Below are positions 18,529-29,635 of a DNA stretch of 64,000 bases, piece after piece. The DNA is taken from assembly GCF_024168645.1 (NCBI RefSeq), contig NZ_JALJWF010000001.1:4157501-4221500 (forward strand), in the 5' to 3' direction. The notes beneath the pieces are model-generated. The model saw only the letters and a list, made by a program, of their open reading frames with translations. It was not told the DNA's origin and ran no database searches. Origin of the DNA: Pseudomonas sp. GGS8. Its GTDB lineage: Bacteria > Pseudomonadota > Gammaproteobacteria > Pseudomonadales > Pseudomonadaceae. How positions within the stretch are numbered: position 1 is the first letter of the stretch; each line of letters begins with the position of its first letter. The position numbers and the translations under genes were made by a program.

Positions 18529-19659
18529 TTACAACCAGAGGTTCAGCAATTGCGCGCCGCGGGCATCGCCGTCGGTGAAATGCTGCCCGTTGCTGCTGAG
18601 GAAGCTTTGACCGGCGCTGCCCTTGTCCCAGAATTGACCACGCAGGAACACGCTCACGCCGGCGATGGTCTGGCTGCTCGGTGGTTGGGTGATCAGCGTC
18701 AGCCGCTGCCAGGCCTCGCCCTCGCTGAGCTCACCGGCCTTGAGGCTGACAGAACTCGGTGTGGGCAGGCCTTTATAACCGCGCCACGGTTGATCCCAGG
18801 ACCCACGCCCGCCGACGAACGCCGGGACCGCCACCAGTTGTGCACCTTGGTCGTCGAGTTTGCGGTAGTTGTCGGGGTACCAGCTGTCGCTGCCGATCAG
18901 CACGCCGAGGCGTCCGGCCGGGGTGTCAACGACGTTGACCGGACGATCGGCATTGCCTTGGCGCGTGCCGCGTCCAGCGAACGTCGGGTGCAGTTGTCGT
19001 TGGGGCTGGCCGATCGGCAGGCCGTCGTGACCGAACACCACGCTGCTGTTGTACAGCGCCCCGTGGCCGATGTGCAGGGTGCCGTCGCTGACGCTCGGCT
19101 CGGGCAGCACGATGGAACCGGCCACCAGGGTCACGTGGAACTCTTTTGCCAGCCCACCGAACAGCGCCTGGTAATCCTTGGCCATACGCTTGGCTTTCAT
19201 CCGCAAGTGCGCGTCGTCGAGACGGCTGTTGCCCTCGGCACTGATCAGGGCGCGGATGAACTGCAACGGGTTACTCACCGCCAGCCAGTTCATGGCCTCC
19301 TTGAGGGTGCTGGCCTGGTACAGCTCGTCTTTCTCGCCGCTGACCATCAGCCAGGTGCCGACATGTTCGGGCAGCACAACAATGGTTTTTTCATTCAGCA
19401 GACCCTGGTCCTGGGCCTTCTGCAAATAGGCCGCGAGCTTGCGGTGCAGGCGCTCAGGGCTTTGATAGTCGGTGGGGAACAGCTCGGGCTGAATGCCCAG
19501 CAGATTGCCATGATCGGCGGGCGTGCCCTGATCGACCGCGAGATTGATGCGCAGGTCCGACAGGTAATGACCCACCGGACGGTCCGCGGCCCACATCGCG
19601 TAGGTCGTCAGAACGGCGATCAACGCCATGGAGAGGGTCAGGTACAGAAGTTTGCGCAT
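18529..19659 (-). CDS. Nitrilase-fold protein with degraded active site
   Basis: 376 residues with an N-terminal membrane anchor or signal (residues 5-24). The carbon-nitrogen hydrolase fold is recognisable from VVLPEHVGTW (Glu98 is the first triad member) and GRLGVLIGSDSWYP, which occupies the place of the catalytic ICxD motif. There the Cys is replaced by Gly256, and the catalytic Lys region reads PQRQLHPT without a Lys. Hence probably not an amidase or nitrilase in the usual sense. The position between an AraC gene and fadH matches the arrangement I recall in P. aeruginosa. Confidence 0.7.
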   Translation of the reverse strand: MRKLLYLTLSMALIAVLTTYAMWAADRPVGHYLSDLRINLAVDQGTPADHGNLLGIQPELFPTDYQSPERLHRKLAAYLQKAQDQGLLNEKTIVVLPEHVGTWLMVSGEKDELYQASTLKEAMNWLAVSNPLQFIRALISAEGNSRLDDAHLRMKAKRMAKDYQALFGGLAKEFHVTLVAGSIVLPEPSVSDGTLHIGHGALYNSSVVFGHDGLPIGQPQRQLHPTFAGRGTRQGNADRPVNVVDTPAGRLGVLIGSDSWYPDNYRKLDDQGAQLVAVPAFVGGRGSWDQPWRGYKGLPTPSSVSLKAGELSEGEAWQRLTLITQPPSSQTIAGVSVFLRGQFWDKGSAGQSFLSSNGQHFTDGDARGAQLLNLWL

Positions 19660-19845
19660 GGAAAGCAGTCAACGGCCGTGTGCAGGGTTCGCGACTAGGG
19701 TAGGGCCCATGCCTGCGCTTGCCAAGGGGCGCTGCGCATTTGGATCAATAAGTTGTCAGTTACGGTCATTGAGTGACAGCGGTGCGACTCTTAGTCTGTC
19801 GAACATGACTGACGGGGCCGAAGAGCTCCTGCAATTTTTCCGTGA

Positions 19846-21906
<2,061 letters not shown>

Positions 21907-21920
21907 TCAACACAAAATCT

Positions 21921-22051
21921 GTGGCGAGGGAGCTTGCTTCCGCTGGAGGCCGAAGGACTCCCTCAATCAACGATGGTGTGGTGTCAGGTTAATCAACGTC
22001 GCTGATTCTGTGGCTGCTGTGCAGCCAAGCGGGAGCAAGCTCCCTCGCCAC
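21921..22051. repeat. REP pair, GTGGCGAGGG family
   Basis: Two inverted units (GTGGCGAGGGAGCTTGC and GCAAGCTCCCTCGCCAC) bracket about 95 bases in the gap between fadH and the next gene. Confidence 0.85.
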
Positions 22052-22096
22052 GAGTCTGCTGTTAACATACCGGCTCTTTACCCAGAGCCGGCATCA

Positions 22097-23038
22097 ATGC
22101 TTTTTCCTCTCAACGACTGGCTCCCTCAAGCCCCCCTCGAACCCTTTCACCTCGACTGGCTCGCCACCGCTGGCGTCGACGTCGCCATCCTGCGTCTGGA
22201 CCAGATCGACCCGCTGATCAGCGGTAACAAGTGGTTCAAACTCAGCGAACACCTGAAAGCCGCCGACCAGAACGTCGCCCAAGGCATCATCAGCCTGGGC
22301 GGTGCTCACTCCAACCATCTCCACGCATTGGCCGCTGCAGGCAAGCGCTTTGGTTTCACCACGGTCGGTTTACTGCGCGGGCATCCGCAAGACACCCCGA
22401 CAGTAAAGGACTTGCAGGCGTTCGGCATGCAGTTGCACTGGTTGGGTTATGGCGGTTATCGAACGCGGCACCAACCGGGTTTCTGGCAGCCATGGCAGGA
22501 GCAGTATCCCGAGCTGCAACCGGTGCCCGAAGGTGGTGGCGGCTTGCGTGGAGCAAAGGGCTGTATGCAGTTGGTGGCACAGGCCCGCGAGCAATTGAGT
22601 GGTCTGGGCTGGAGCAACTACGACGGCTGGTGGCTGGCCTGCGGAACGGGCACGACCCTGGCCGGTCTGGTGCTGGCCGAGGCGGGTGAACACCCGGTGT
22701 ATGGCGCGCTGGCGGTGCCCGACGATCATGGCGTGGCGCAGCAGGTCGAATCGATTGTTCGCGAGGCTGGTTTGCAGGACCCGGTTTATGAACTGTTTGA
22801 TGCCAGCCGTGGCGGTTTTGCCAAAGTCGATTCGCTGTTACTCGAGTTCATCGAGCAGACCGAACAGGCCAGCGGCATTCTTTTCGAACCGCTGTACACC
22901 GGCAAAGCGCTATTGACGCTCAAGCAACACGTCGAAGCCGGGAAATTTGCCCCAGGCACGCGCCTGATCTTTATCCACACCGGCGGCTTGCAGGGCCGCC
23001 GGGGTTTCAATTCACGGCGAGGGGGCCAAGAAAGTTGA
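22097..23038 (+). CDS. PLP enzyme: D-cysteine desulfhydrase / ACC deaminase family
   Basis: 313 residues. The start at 22097 is preferred because the upstream in-frame region is REP DNA. The PLP-binding Lys45 lies in SGNKWFKL and the phosphate-binding glycine loop is CGTGTTLAGL. Relatives cleave D-cysteine to pyruvate, H2S and ammonia, or 1-aminocyclopropane-1-carboxylate to 2-oxobutyrate and ammonia. The two activities differ by a few residues I cannot score here. Cytoplasmic. It stands alone, with REP DNA before and a hairpin after. Confidence 0.8.
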   Translation: MLFPLNDWLPQAPLEPFHLDWLATAGVDVAILRLDQIDPLISGNKWFKLSEHLKAADQNVAQGIISLGGAHSNHLHALAAAGKRFGFTTVGLLRGHPQDTPTVKDLQAFGMQLHWLGYGGYRTRHQPGFWQPWQEQYPELQPVPEGGGGLRGAKGCMQLVAQAREQLSGLGWSNYDGWWLACGTGTTLAGLVLAEAGEHPVYGALAVPDDHGVAQQVESIVREAGLQDPVYELFDASRGGFAKVDSLLLEFIEQTEQASGILFEPLYTGKALLTLKQHVEAGKFAPGTRLIFIHTGGLQGRRGFNSRRGGQES

Positions 23039-23051
23039 GCGACGAAAATCC

Positions 23052-23080
23052 TGTGGGAGCGAGCACCACTCGCTCCTACA
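23052..23080. repeat. REP-like hairpin
   Basis: TGTGGGAGCGAGC and GCTCGCTCC(T)ACA-like arms, a diverged TGTGGGAGC-family pair, lying between two convergent genes where it may also act as a terminator. Confidence 0.6.
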
Positions 23081-23107
23081 GGTTTTGCGTCTTGATTTAG
23101 TCGCCGC

Positions 23108-23656
23108 TCAACCGCGCTTGGGCATCATCCGCAGCAGGGTGTTATCGCGCACCACATAGTGGTGATAAAGCCCGGCCACGGCATGCAACCCGATCAGCCA
23201 ATAGCCGATGGTCGCGCCGAGCTCATGCCAGCCCTGGAACTGCTTGGCCAGTGTTTTGTTTTCTTCGATCAGCAACGGCAGGTCAACGCCATAGAACATC
23301 ACCTTATGCCCCTCGGCACTAGTAGTCAGCCAGCCCAGAATCGGTGTGGTGATCATGAAAATATACAGCGCCCAGTGCATCAGCTTGGCCACCGTGGTTT
23401 GCCAGTGAGGCGAGGCGGGGAAGATCTGTGGCGCCGGCCCCAGGCTGCGGGCGAACAACCGTAGCCAGACCAGCACAAAAACCGTCAGCCCGAGCATGAA
23501 GTGCGCTTCCTTGATCAGCGTTCGGCCGCCACTGCCTTTGGGAAAGATCCCGCGCAATTCGATACAGGCGTAAACCGCTATTAACAGAACCAGCATTAAC
23601 CAGTGCAGCGCGATCGATACGGTGCTGTAACGTGATTCGGAATTCTTCCAGGGCAT
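23108..23656 (-). CDS. Cytochrome b561 family protein
   Basis: 182 residues, starting after GAGGAA. Four membrane helices with the heme-ligand histidines of the CybB/YceJ type: ALHWLML, KEAHFMLGL, LMHWALYIF and GLHAVAGLYHHY. It is expected to carry electrons from quinol or superoxide in the inner membrane. No partner gene is adjacent. A second cytochrome b gene of the same family lies at 41526. Confidence 0.88.
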   Translation of the reverse strand: MPWKNSESRYSTVSIALHWLMLVLLIAVYACIELRGIFPKGSGGRTLIKEAHFMLGLTVFVLVWLRLFARSLGPAPQIFPASPHWQTTVAKLMHWALYIFMITTPILGWLTTSAEGHKVMFYGVDLPLLIEENKTLAKQFQGWHELGATIGYWLIGLHAVAGLYHHYVVRDNTLLRMMPKRG

Positions 23657-24024
23657 ACGGTGTTCCTCACAAATCTGGTCTGAAGTTACCGTTCTTGTTC
23701 GACGGTGTGTAGTCACTGTAATCCTATTTGGCCTATTTTGCCTGAGTTGAATCAAGCTTTTGGTGGCAATTTTTAGTAGTGCTGGACTTGAAACGTTGCA
23801 GAGAATACATCCCTAGGGTACGAAGCAAGAGCATCTGGAAAATATTGGCGTTGTGTTGTTTTTAATGTTTGTTGTGGCTGTGTATTTGTCATGTTAAGTA
23901 TAAGGTTGGGTTTTGCGGATTTTTCAAACTTCGTTATTGTCGGGCTGTCGAGTTCATCAGGGTGATGAGCTAATAATACTTTGTGTCAGTTATATGATGC
24001 AGGGGAAGTGAAAAGGAATGACCT
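23657..24024. other. AT-rich intergenic region
   Basis: About 370 bases with clearly lower GC than its surroundings (T-rich stretches around 23850-23990). No gene or recognisable hairpin. It should contain the promoters of the cytochrome gene and of the repeat protein at 24025; base composition suggests it is part of an acquired or fast-evolving segment together with that gene. Confidence 0.4.
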
Positions 24025-24651
24025 GTGAGTTCTAATGTTTTTACCTATAATAAAGACCGTTATGGTGCTGTTAAAAAAATGATGGCCAAGCCGCCGATCG
24101 TTAAACCGAAGCCGGCAGTAAAGCCACCGGCAACCAAACCCAAGCCACCGACGACAGCACCTGTCAAACCCCCGATTCCCGCGAAACCACCTGTGCCTGT
24201 AAAACCTCCGGTCAAGCCCGTAGGGATTAAACCTCCAGTCAAACCGGCCTTGCCCGCAGGCAAGCCGCCAATCAAACCCACCAAGCCTGTTGCCGGTGTG
24301 AGGCCGCCGATGCCGTGGCCGAGCCTTAACCTGAATGTTGATCCGGTCGCCCTATTTAATCTGCTGAACTCCATTGGACGTGTCGAGAATGGTGATGGAT
24401 CGATTTCATTGCCGGATGGAACGCTGATCAGCGCAGACCAGACTATCGTCAAGCGCCCGGACGGAATTCTCCAGCACGTTGACGGCAGGGTAGAGCATCC
24501 CGACGGTCGCATTGTTTGGCCGGATGGCACCGTAGAGTTTCCTGATGGCCGTCTCGTCTGGAGCGATGGCACCGAACAGTACCCCGATGGCAGCGTTAAG
24601 TATGCAGATGGTTCGGTTTTTGATGCGCAAGGCAATCAGATTAATCAGTAA
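24025..24651 (+). CDS. Pro/Lys-rich protein with DG heptad repeats
   Basis: 208 residues from a GTG start with AAAAGGAA 8-14 bases upstream. No signal peptide or membrane helix. Residues 22-96 are an extended Pro/Lys/Val repeat of KPPxKP type. Residues 97-125 form a short hydrophobic linker (LNLNVDPVALFNLLNSIG). From residue 146 to 202, eight DG units recur exactly every seven residues (D146, 153, 160, 167, 174, 181, 188, 195) with alternating hydrophobics and aromatics, as in PDGRIVW and PDGTVEF. This resembles the beta-sheet G-box/TCP10 repeat of centriolar CPAP proteins. Not assigned to any bacterial family I know. Confidence 0.7.
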   Translation: MSSNVFTYNKDRYGAVKKMMAKPPIVKPKPAVKPPATKPKPPTTAPVKPPIPAKPPVPVKPPVKPVGIKPPVKPALPAGKPPIKPTKPVAGVRPPMPWPSLNLNVDPVALFNLLNSIGRVENGDGSISLPDGTLISADQTIVKRPDGILQHVDGRVEHPDGRIVWPDGTVEFPDGRLVWSDGTEQYPDGSVKYADGSVFDAQGNQINQ

Positions 24652-24789
24652 TCGAGCGCGGTAAGGAGAGCGTTTGCAGGAGTCGATAGTTATTAGATTG
24701 AATTCTGTAGTGCTCTAATGGGCGTTTGTAAATAGCAAACGCCGTCATCTTGTTGTCAAGACTACGACGCTTTGTCAATAAGTTCTGAC

Positions 24790-25581
24790 TTACGACGTTT
24801 GTGGCATTTCTGCGTTGGCCAGGCGCTTGTTGATGTCGGCGATCATTTCGGGCAAGTCGGTGATGGTATCGATCATGTAGTGCGGCCGCGAGCCTTCGAA
24901 CATGGCGTGAATGCGTTTGCGTTCGCAGGCCAGGTTATCGCTGCTCAGCGCACGATAACCTTCGTAGTCCAGCCCCAGCGCGTTGCCGGAGCAGATCAAC
25001 GCCACGGTCCACATGCCGGCGCGGCGACCTTCGAGAATGCCCGGCACGGCATCGTCGATCTTCACGCAAGCCGCGACGTCATCGATGCCCAGCGCAATGA
25101 CGTTGACCAGGGCCTGAGCGGGCCATGGGCGGCCGTTGGGCACTTCGTCGGTGGCGACCACGTGATCGGCGATGTAGCCATGGGTGGCGGCCAGTTCCAC
25201 CACTTTATCCATGACTTGTTTCGGGTAGCCGAAGCAGGAGCCGATCTTGATCCCTTGTTGGCGCAGGTTGGCGATGGTGTCCAGGGCCCCGGGAATCAGC
25301 GCTGAGTGTTCGACGATTTTTTCGATCTGCAGTGGCATGAAGCGTTCGTAGATCGCCGTGACGTCATCGTCGGTCGGCGTGCGACCGAACACCTGTCGAT
25401 AACACTCGGCGACTTGCGGCTGATCGCATAGGGTGCGGATGTGGTCCCACTTGCCCATGCCCATCGGCCCGCGGGCTTCTTCGACGAAAATCTGCGTTGG
25501 GGCGAAGGAGCCGAAATCGACCACGGTGCCGGCCCAGTCGAGGATGGCGGCTTGCAGCTGGGTTGGGTTGCTGTAGTTCAT
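24790..25581 (-). CDS. phnX: Phosphonoacetaldehyde hydrolase, probably defective
   Basis: 263 residues. HAD-family enzyme that splits phosphonoacetaldehyde into acetaldehyde and phosphate in 2-aminoethylphosphonate breakdown. The nucleophile Asp15 (ILDWAGT) and the Schiff-base Lys44 (GMGKWDH) remain. Two defects stand out: compared with the usual 275-residue form, 12 residues are missing between Val33 and Glu34 (FV then EEARGPMG), and the HAD motif II residue, normally Ser or Thr, is Phe117 (GSCFGYP; codon TTC at 25231-25233). No phnW or phnR lies nearby. Reading frame intact, so this is not called a pseudogene outright. Confidence 0.85.
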   Translation of the reverse strand: MNYSNPTQLQAAILDWAGTVVDFGSFAPTQIFVEEARGPMGMGKWDHIRTLCDQPQVAECYRQVFGRTPTDDDVTAIYERFMPLQIEKIVEHSALIPGALDTIANLRQQGIKIGSCFGYPKQVMDKVVELAATHGYIADHVVATDEVPNGRPWPAQALVNVIALGIDDVAACVKIDDAVPGILEGRRAGMWTVALICSGNALGLDYEGYRALSSDNLACERKRIHAMFEGSRPHYMIDTITDLPEMIADINKRLANAEMPQTS

Positions 25582-25623
25582 GACGTCAATCCTGTAAAAA
25601 TTGGCAATCGTTGAATGGCTTTT

Positions 25624-25783
25624 TGTGGGAGCGGGCTTGCCCGCGATGAGGCCTTGTCAGTCGACATCAATGGTGAATGTCAGACCGCTATCGCGGGCAA
25701 GCCTCGCTCCCACAGGTTTTGCGTCGTACGCAAGATATGTGGACAGCATAAATCCCTGTGGGAGCGGGCTTGCCCGCGATGGG
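25624..25783. repeat. REP cluster, TGTGGGAGCG family
   Basis: An inverted pair (25624-25714) followed by a third unit at 25757-25783, filling the gap between phnX and the VgrG gene. The last unit touches the 3' end of the VgrG gene. Confidence 0.88.
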
Positions 25784-25794
25784 GCCCGGTAAAG

Positions 25795-27225
25795 TCACGG
25801 CATGAGGTCCGAGCGGTTGATCAGCCAATCGAGCAGCAGACGGGTATCGCGGCGTGGCTCGGGAGCGGGTCGGGAAGGCTGGAGGTGGCCCATGCCAGCA
25901 CACAACACCGGCCGGTCCGGGTCGCTGTCGAGAAAACTGACCAACACTTCGGTGCCGGCCATGGGCAGCCTCGACGGATCGATCCGGCCGTCCGGTGCTG
26001 CGAGGGCGACCGGTAGCCAGAGCCCAACGGACTCATCCGCCTCAAACGCCGGTTTCGGCCACAAGCAGACCTGTATTCGGCCTTGCTCATCGAGCGCCGC
26101 CGGCTGCCCGACGGGGCCCAGTACCCGGGCGGTCTGATAGCCCGGGATGCTCGGCCTGGCCTGTTTGAGCGCCGGCCTGAACACCGTCGACCAGGGAATG
26201 GCGCTGAACTGATTGCTGTAGCGCCGGGCAATGCCATTGCCGGGCTTGTTGTCGACGAGAATTGACGGCTGTTGCCCCTGGTGCTGGATGTCGGTGAGTA
26301 ACCACTGATCGTTGAAACTCGAGAGCGGGTGCTGCGCCACTTGTACGATTCGTCCACTGCGTAGCTCACTCTGGGTGCTTTGGCCGTGGATCTGCCGATG
26401 CTGGCAACGCAGGCGTTCCAGCAAGCGGCGGCCGAGCTGCTCGCGATGAAGCTGTTCGGGCGCGGGCCTTGCCGTAATCGGGCCTGTTCTGGTGAGCGGG
26501 TGGTTGGCCGCGCCGTCGCCAATCACGTGCGCACCGCGGTTTCTGGCATCCCATTGTGCCGGGGCGGGGGCCGGGTCATGGCGCTGGAACAGTTCGCTGA
26601 TCACCGGTAACAGCGGGTCGTTGAATGCGTCGGCATGGAACGGCATCAGCAGCGGTTCCTGCGGGAAACTCAGGCTGTCATCGGCCAGGACCAGCACGTG
26701 CCCGTCGTGCTGATGTTCGAAGTGGAAGTGGATGCCTTCTTCTTCACACAGCCGCTGCATGAAGGCCAGATCGCTCTCATCGTACTGAATGCAAAAGGGC
26801 CGCAGTGGGTAGTGCCCGCTGGCCAGGTCAAAGCGATAGCTGTGCTCGGGCAGCTGATGCTCCTCCAGCAACTGACGCACGATCGCCGGCACGCTGAGAC
26901 GATGAAATACCCGACGCGAGCTGTGCAGATGAAGTCGTTGAAGATGGGGCGCCAGCACCAGCGAGTAGCCGACCCGATACGGGCCACGATGTTCGCGGCT
27001 GACGCTGTGGATCACGCCGTGAATGCCCTGATCAGCCGACAGCTGCAGGAACGCCGGTTGTTGCAGCAGCCGGTCCAGGTTCATCGCCGGTGCGAGGCCG
27101 ATCACCTCGATGTCGAATCGATAGGGCTGGTTGAGGCCTTCGCGGCCATTGAACTGCAACACCTGCAAACTCAGACCGCTGTCGAGGAGTGTCAAGGTGT
27201 AGGGACTTTCCTTGTCGTTGTGCAT
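25795..27225 (-). CDS. Short orphan VgrG (TssI) spike protein
   Basis: 476 residues if begun at the ATG 27225, giving the usual VgrG start; a GTG at 27273 with AAGGG nearby is an alternative. The gp27-like part is clear (LQVLQFNGREGLNQPYRFDIEV, FCIQYDESDLAFMQRLCEEEGIHFHFEH) and is followed by the gp5-like OB fold (GRIQVCLWPK to VSFLDSDPDRPVLCAG). It ends soon after the OB domain, without the long beta-helical needle of full VgrG (650 residues or more). No type VI secretion structural genes, PAAR or effector lie near. It could be a truncated or specialised spike. Confidence 0.8.
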   Translation of the reverse strand: MHNDKESPYTLTLLDSGLSLQVLQFNGREGLNQPYRFDIEVIGLAPAMNLDRLLQQPAFLQLSADQGIHGVIHSVSREHRGPYRVGYSLVLAPHLQRLHLHSSRRVFHRLSVPAIVRQLLEEHQLPEHSYRFDLASGHYPLRPFCIQYDESDLAFMQRLCEEEGIHFHFEHQHDGHVLVLADDSLSFPQEPLLMPFHADAFNDPLLPVISELFQRHDPAPAPAQWDARNRGAHVIGDGAANHPLTRTGPITARPAPEQLHREQLGRRLLERLRCQHRQIHGQSTQSELRSGRIVQVAQHPLSSFNDQWLLTDIQHQGQQPSILVDNKPGNGIARRYSNQFSAIPWSTVFRPALKQARPSIPGYQTARVLGPVGQPAALDEQGRIQVCLWPKPAFEADESVGLWLPVALAAPDGRIDPSRLPMAGTEVLVSFLDSDPDRPVLCAGMGHLQPSRPAPEPRRDTRLLLDWLINRSDLMP

Positions 27226-27456
27226 CGAACGCGCTTCTGCCTTGGAGAACGGGCGCAGAGGGTACGAAACCACAGCCCTTAAGCGTCACCGCAAATCGAC
27301 TTTTCAGAATCGCCCTACAAACACTGGCGAAGATGTCGACCCGTCGTGGGCTGAAGATGTTGGAATTTTTGGTCGATTGGCATCTTTAGGCCGTATAAAC
27401 TTGCGCTACGCGTCGGCCAATAGATGTCTCGGCGCCACAGATCAAGAGAGTGAGTA

Positions 27457-28161
27457 ATGGGCGCACAGTGGAAGGTTAAACACAAAGAAGCGGCAGCCAA
27501 CGCCAAGGGCAAGATCTTCGGCAAACTGGTGAAGGAAATCACCATTGCTGCGCGCAACGGTGCCGATACCGCCACCAACGCACACCTGCGTCTGGTGGTC
27601 GAACAGGCGAAAAAAGCCTCGATGCCTCGCGAAACCCTGGAACGCGCGATCAAGAAAGGCTCCGGCCAGCTCGGCGAAACCGTGCAATACCATCGCGTGA
27701 CGTATGAAGGGTTTGCACCGCATCAGGTGCCGCTGATCGTTGAATGCGTGACTGACAACATCAACCGCACCGTCGCTGAAATCCGCGTCGCATTCCGCAA
27801 GGGCCAGTTGGGCGCTTCCGGTTCGGTGGCCTGGGACTTCAACCACGTCGGCATGATCGAGGCGTCCCCGGACAGCCCTGACGCCGATCCGGAAATGGCC
27901 GCGATCGAAGCCGGCGCCCAGGATTTCGAGCCGGGCGAAGACGGCGCGACGCTGTTCCTGACCGACCCTGCGGACCTGGACGCGGTACAGAAAGCGCTGC
28001 CGGAGCAGGGCTTCACTGTGTTGTCGGCCAAGTTGGGTTACCAACCGAAGAACCCGGTGAGCGGCTTGAGCGACGAGCAGATGGCAGAAGTCGAAGCGTT
28101 CCTTGAAGGCCTCGATAACCACGATGACGTGCAGGACATGTTTGTCGGGTTGGCGGGTTAA
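27457..28161 (+). CDS. YebC/PmpR-family protein, YeeN-like
   Basis: 234 residues. Start [18 protein letters not shown] matches the YebC family, as do [28 protein letters not shown] and [11 protein letters not shown]. The family includes DNA-binding regulators such as PmpR and proteins that relieve ribosome stalling at proline runs. The YeeN-like start and the acidic insertion near 135-150 suggest the second paralog of Pseudomonas rather than the one beside ruvC. Closest neighbours do not reveal its role. Confidence 0.85.
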   Translation: MGAQWKVKHKEAAANAKGKIFGKLVKEITIAARNGADTATNAHLRLVVEQAKKASMPRETLERAIKKGSGQLGETVQYHRVTYEGFAPHQVPLIVECVTDNINRTVAEIRVAFRKGQLGASGSVAWDFNHVGMIEASPDSPDADPEMAAIEAGAQDFEPGEDGATLFLTDPADLDAVQKALPEQGFTVLSAKLGYQPKNPVSGLSDEQMAEVEAFLEGLDNHDDVQDMFVGLAG

Positions 28162-28188
28162 GCGGTTCTGCAGTTTGTGATTTGACTT

Positions 28189-28314
28189 GTGGCGAGGGAG
28201 CTTGCTTGTGGCGAGGGGGCTTGCCCCCGTTGGGTTGCGAAGCGACCCCAAAAGCTACGGCTGCTGCGCAACCGAGCGGGGCGATGCGGCGTTCCGACAA
28301 GCCCCCTCGCCACA
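28189..28314. repeat. REP cluster, GTGGCGAGGG family
   Basis: A partial unit at 28189, a full unit at 28208 and an inverted unit ending at 28314. The tandem duplication of the first unit looks like slippage inside a REP. Confidence 0.85.
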
Positions 28315-28330
28315 GGTTCTATATTTGCCG

Positions 28331-29635
28331 CTAGTTGAACGCGGCCAACTCCCGCACCACCTCACTGAACCCCGGCCGCGCCAGCACATCCGGCTGACAG
28401 CAGCGCTGCTGCAACGTCCCTAGCCGCGCACGATCTTCAGCGCTCAACCCCGAGTCGATCCGCTCCAGCAATTCGCCCAGCAAAATCCCGAACGCCCGCA
28501 CCTCGATCCGTTGCAGCGCGCGGCTTTCAAGGTTATCCGAGGTGGCATGGAAAGATGCCGCGCCAAAATCCCCCAACAGACAATCGCCATGCTCGTTCCA
28601 CAGAATGTTGTGGCCATAGAGGTCGCCGTGGGTGATGCCTTGGCGGTGCAGGTGTTCGGCCACCGAGGCGATGCCACTGGCGATGCGCATTGCCACGTCG
28701 GCGCTGAATCGGGTGTCGTCGGCGTAGACGTCGCGGGAGCAGGACGCCAGGCTCGGCAGGCTGGCCAGGTTGCGGTAGCTCGGGTCGATCAGCTGCATCA
28801 CCAGCCCGGCTTGCGCCTGTGGGTGCCCGACAATCCGCCCTTCGACCCGGATCAGGTTAGGGTGGATGCCGGCGGTGATGCAGGCGTTCATTTCGTGCAA
28901 CGGCGAGCCATCGCTGGTCATTTCGCCTTTGTAGAGTTTTACCGCGACCTGTTTTGTCTGCGCCCACAATGCCTGATGAATGACCCCCGACGCACCTTCG
29001 CCCAGTTTCTTCTCCAGGCTCAGCTCGGACCAGGGAATGCTCGCGGTGGCTTCAAGTGCCGCCGCATCGGCTTCGGTTTCCAGTGGGTTACCGGCATACG
29101 CCAGCCAGGTCAGGCCCGGCAGGGTCAACAGCCACTCGGGAAGCTCGGTGAGCTGATTGGCGGCGATGCGGATCAGCTCAAGTCGATGGCAGTGGCTCAG
29201 GCTCTCGGGCAAATGCTGTAACCGGTTGCCGGCGAGCATGAGTTTTTGCAGGTGCGGGCGCTCGCCCAGTTCGGTCGGCAGATCCGTGATGCGGTTGTCG
29301 GTCAGGATCAGCCAGCGCAACAGCGGCGGCAGGGCGGCGGCCGGCACGTGTTCGATGGCGTTGGCCTTGAAACCGATCATCGTCAGCGCTGCGCACTGGC
29401 CGAGGCAGGCGGGCAGTTCGGTGAACTGATTGTCCGAGCAGAACAGCACGCGCAAACGGGTCAGGCGGTGCAGATCGTCCGGCAGGCTGCGTAAGGCGTT
29501 GCCGCTGAGGTTGAGCACTTCCAGCGAGTCCGCCAGGTCGAAGATTTCCCGGGGGAATTCGGTCAGGCCGCAGACCAGGTCCAGGCGGGTGATGCCCGAC
29601 AGTTGGCCGGCGCGCAGTTGTGCAAGGGTATGCAT
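28331..29635 (-). CDS. Leucine-rich repeat protein kinase
   Basis: 434 residues. The N-terminal half (15-190) has seven or so leucine-rich repeats of the 23-residue LPxxLxxLxxLxxLxLxxN kind. The C-terminal half (about 200-430) is a eukaryotic-like Ser/Thr kinase: glycine loop LGEGASGV, VAVKLYK with the ATP-binding Lys, catalytic loop HGDLYGHN, and metal-binding GDFGAASF. The catalytic loop has HGD rather than HRD, common in bacterial kinases. No signal or membrane segment, so cytoplasmic. Its only neighbour on the same strand is the ZapE paralog beyond 29755. Confidence 0.88.
   Translation of the reverse strand: MHTLAQLRAGQLSGITRLDLVCGLTEFPREIFDLADSLEVLNLSGNALRSLPDDLHRLTRLRVLFCSDNQFTELPACLGQCAALTMIGFKANAIEHVPAAALPPLLRWLILTDNRITDLPTELGERPHLQKLMLAGNRLQHLPESLSHCHRLELIRIAANQLTELPEWLLTLPGLTWLAYAGNPLETEADAAALEATASIPWSELSLEKKLGEGASGVIHQALWAQTKQVAVKLYKGEMTSDGSPLHEMNACITAGIHPNLIRVEGRIVGHPQAQAGLVMQLIDPSYRNLASLPSLASCSRDVYADDTRFSADVAMRIASGIASVAEHLHRQGITHGDLYGHNILWNEHGDCLLGDFGAASFHATSDNLESRALQRIEVRAFGILLGELLERIDSGLSAEDRARLGTLQQRCCQPDVLARPGFSEVVRELAAFN

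Noticed and set aside
17674..19698. 674-codon plus-strand frame across the AraC and nitrilase-fold genes
   Set aside because: Both genes on the minus strand have clear domains; this frame has none.
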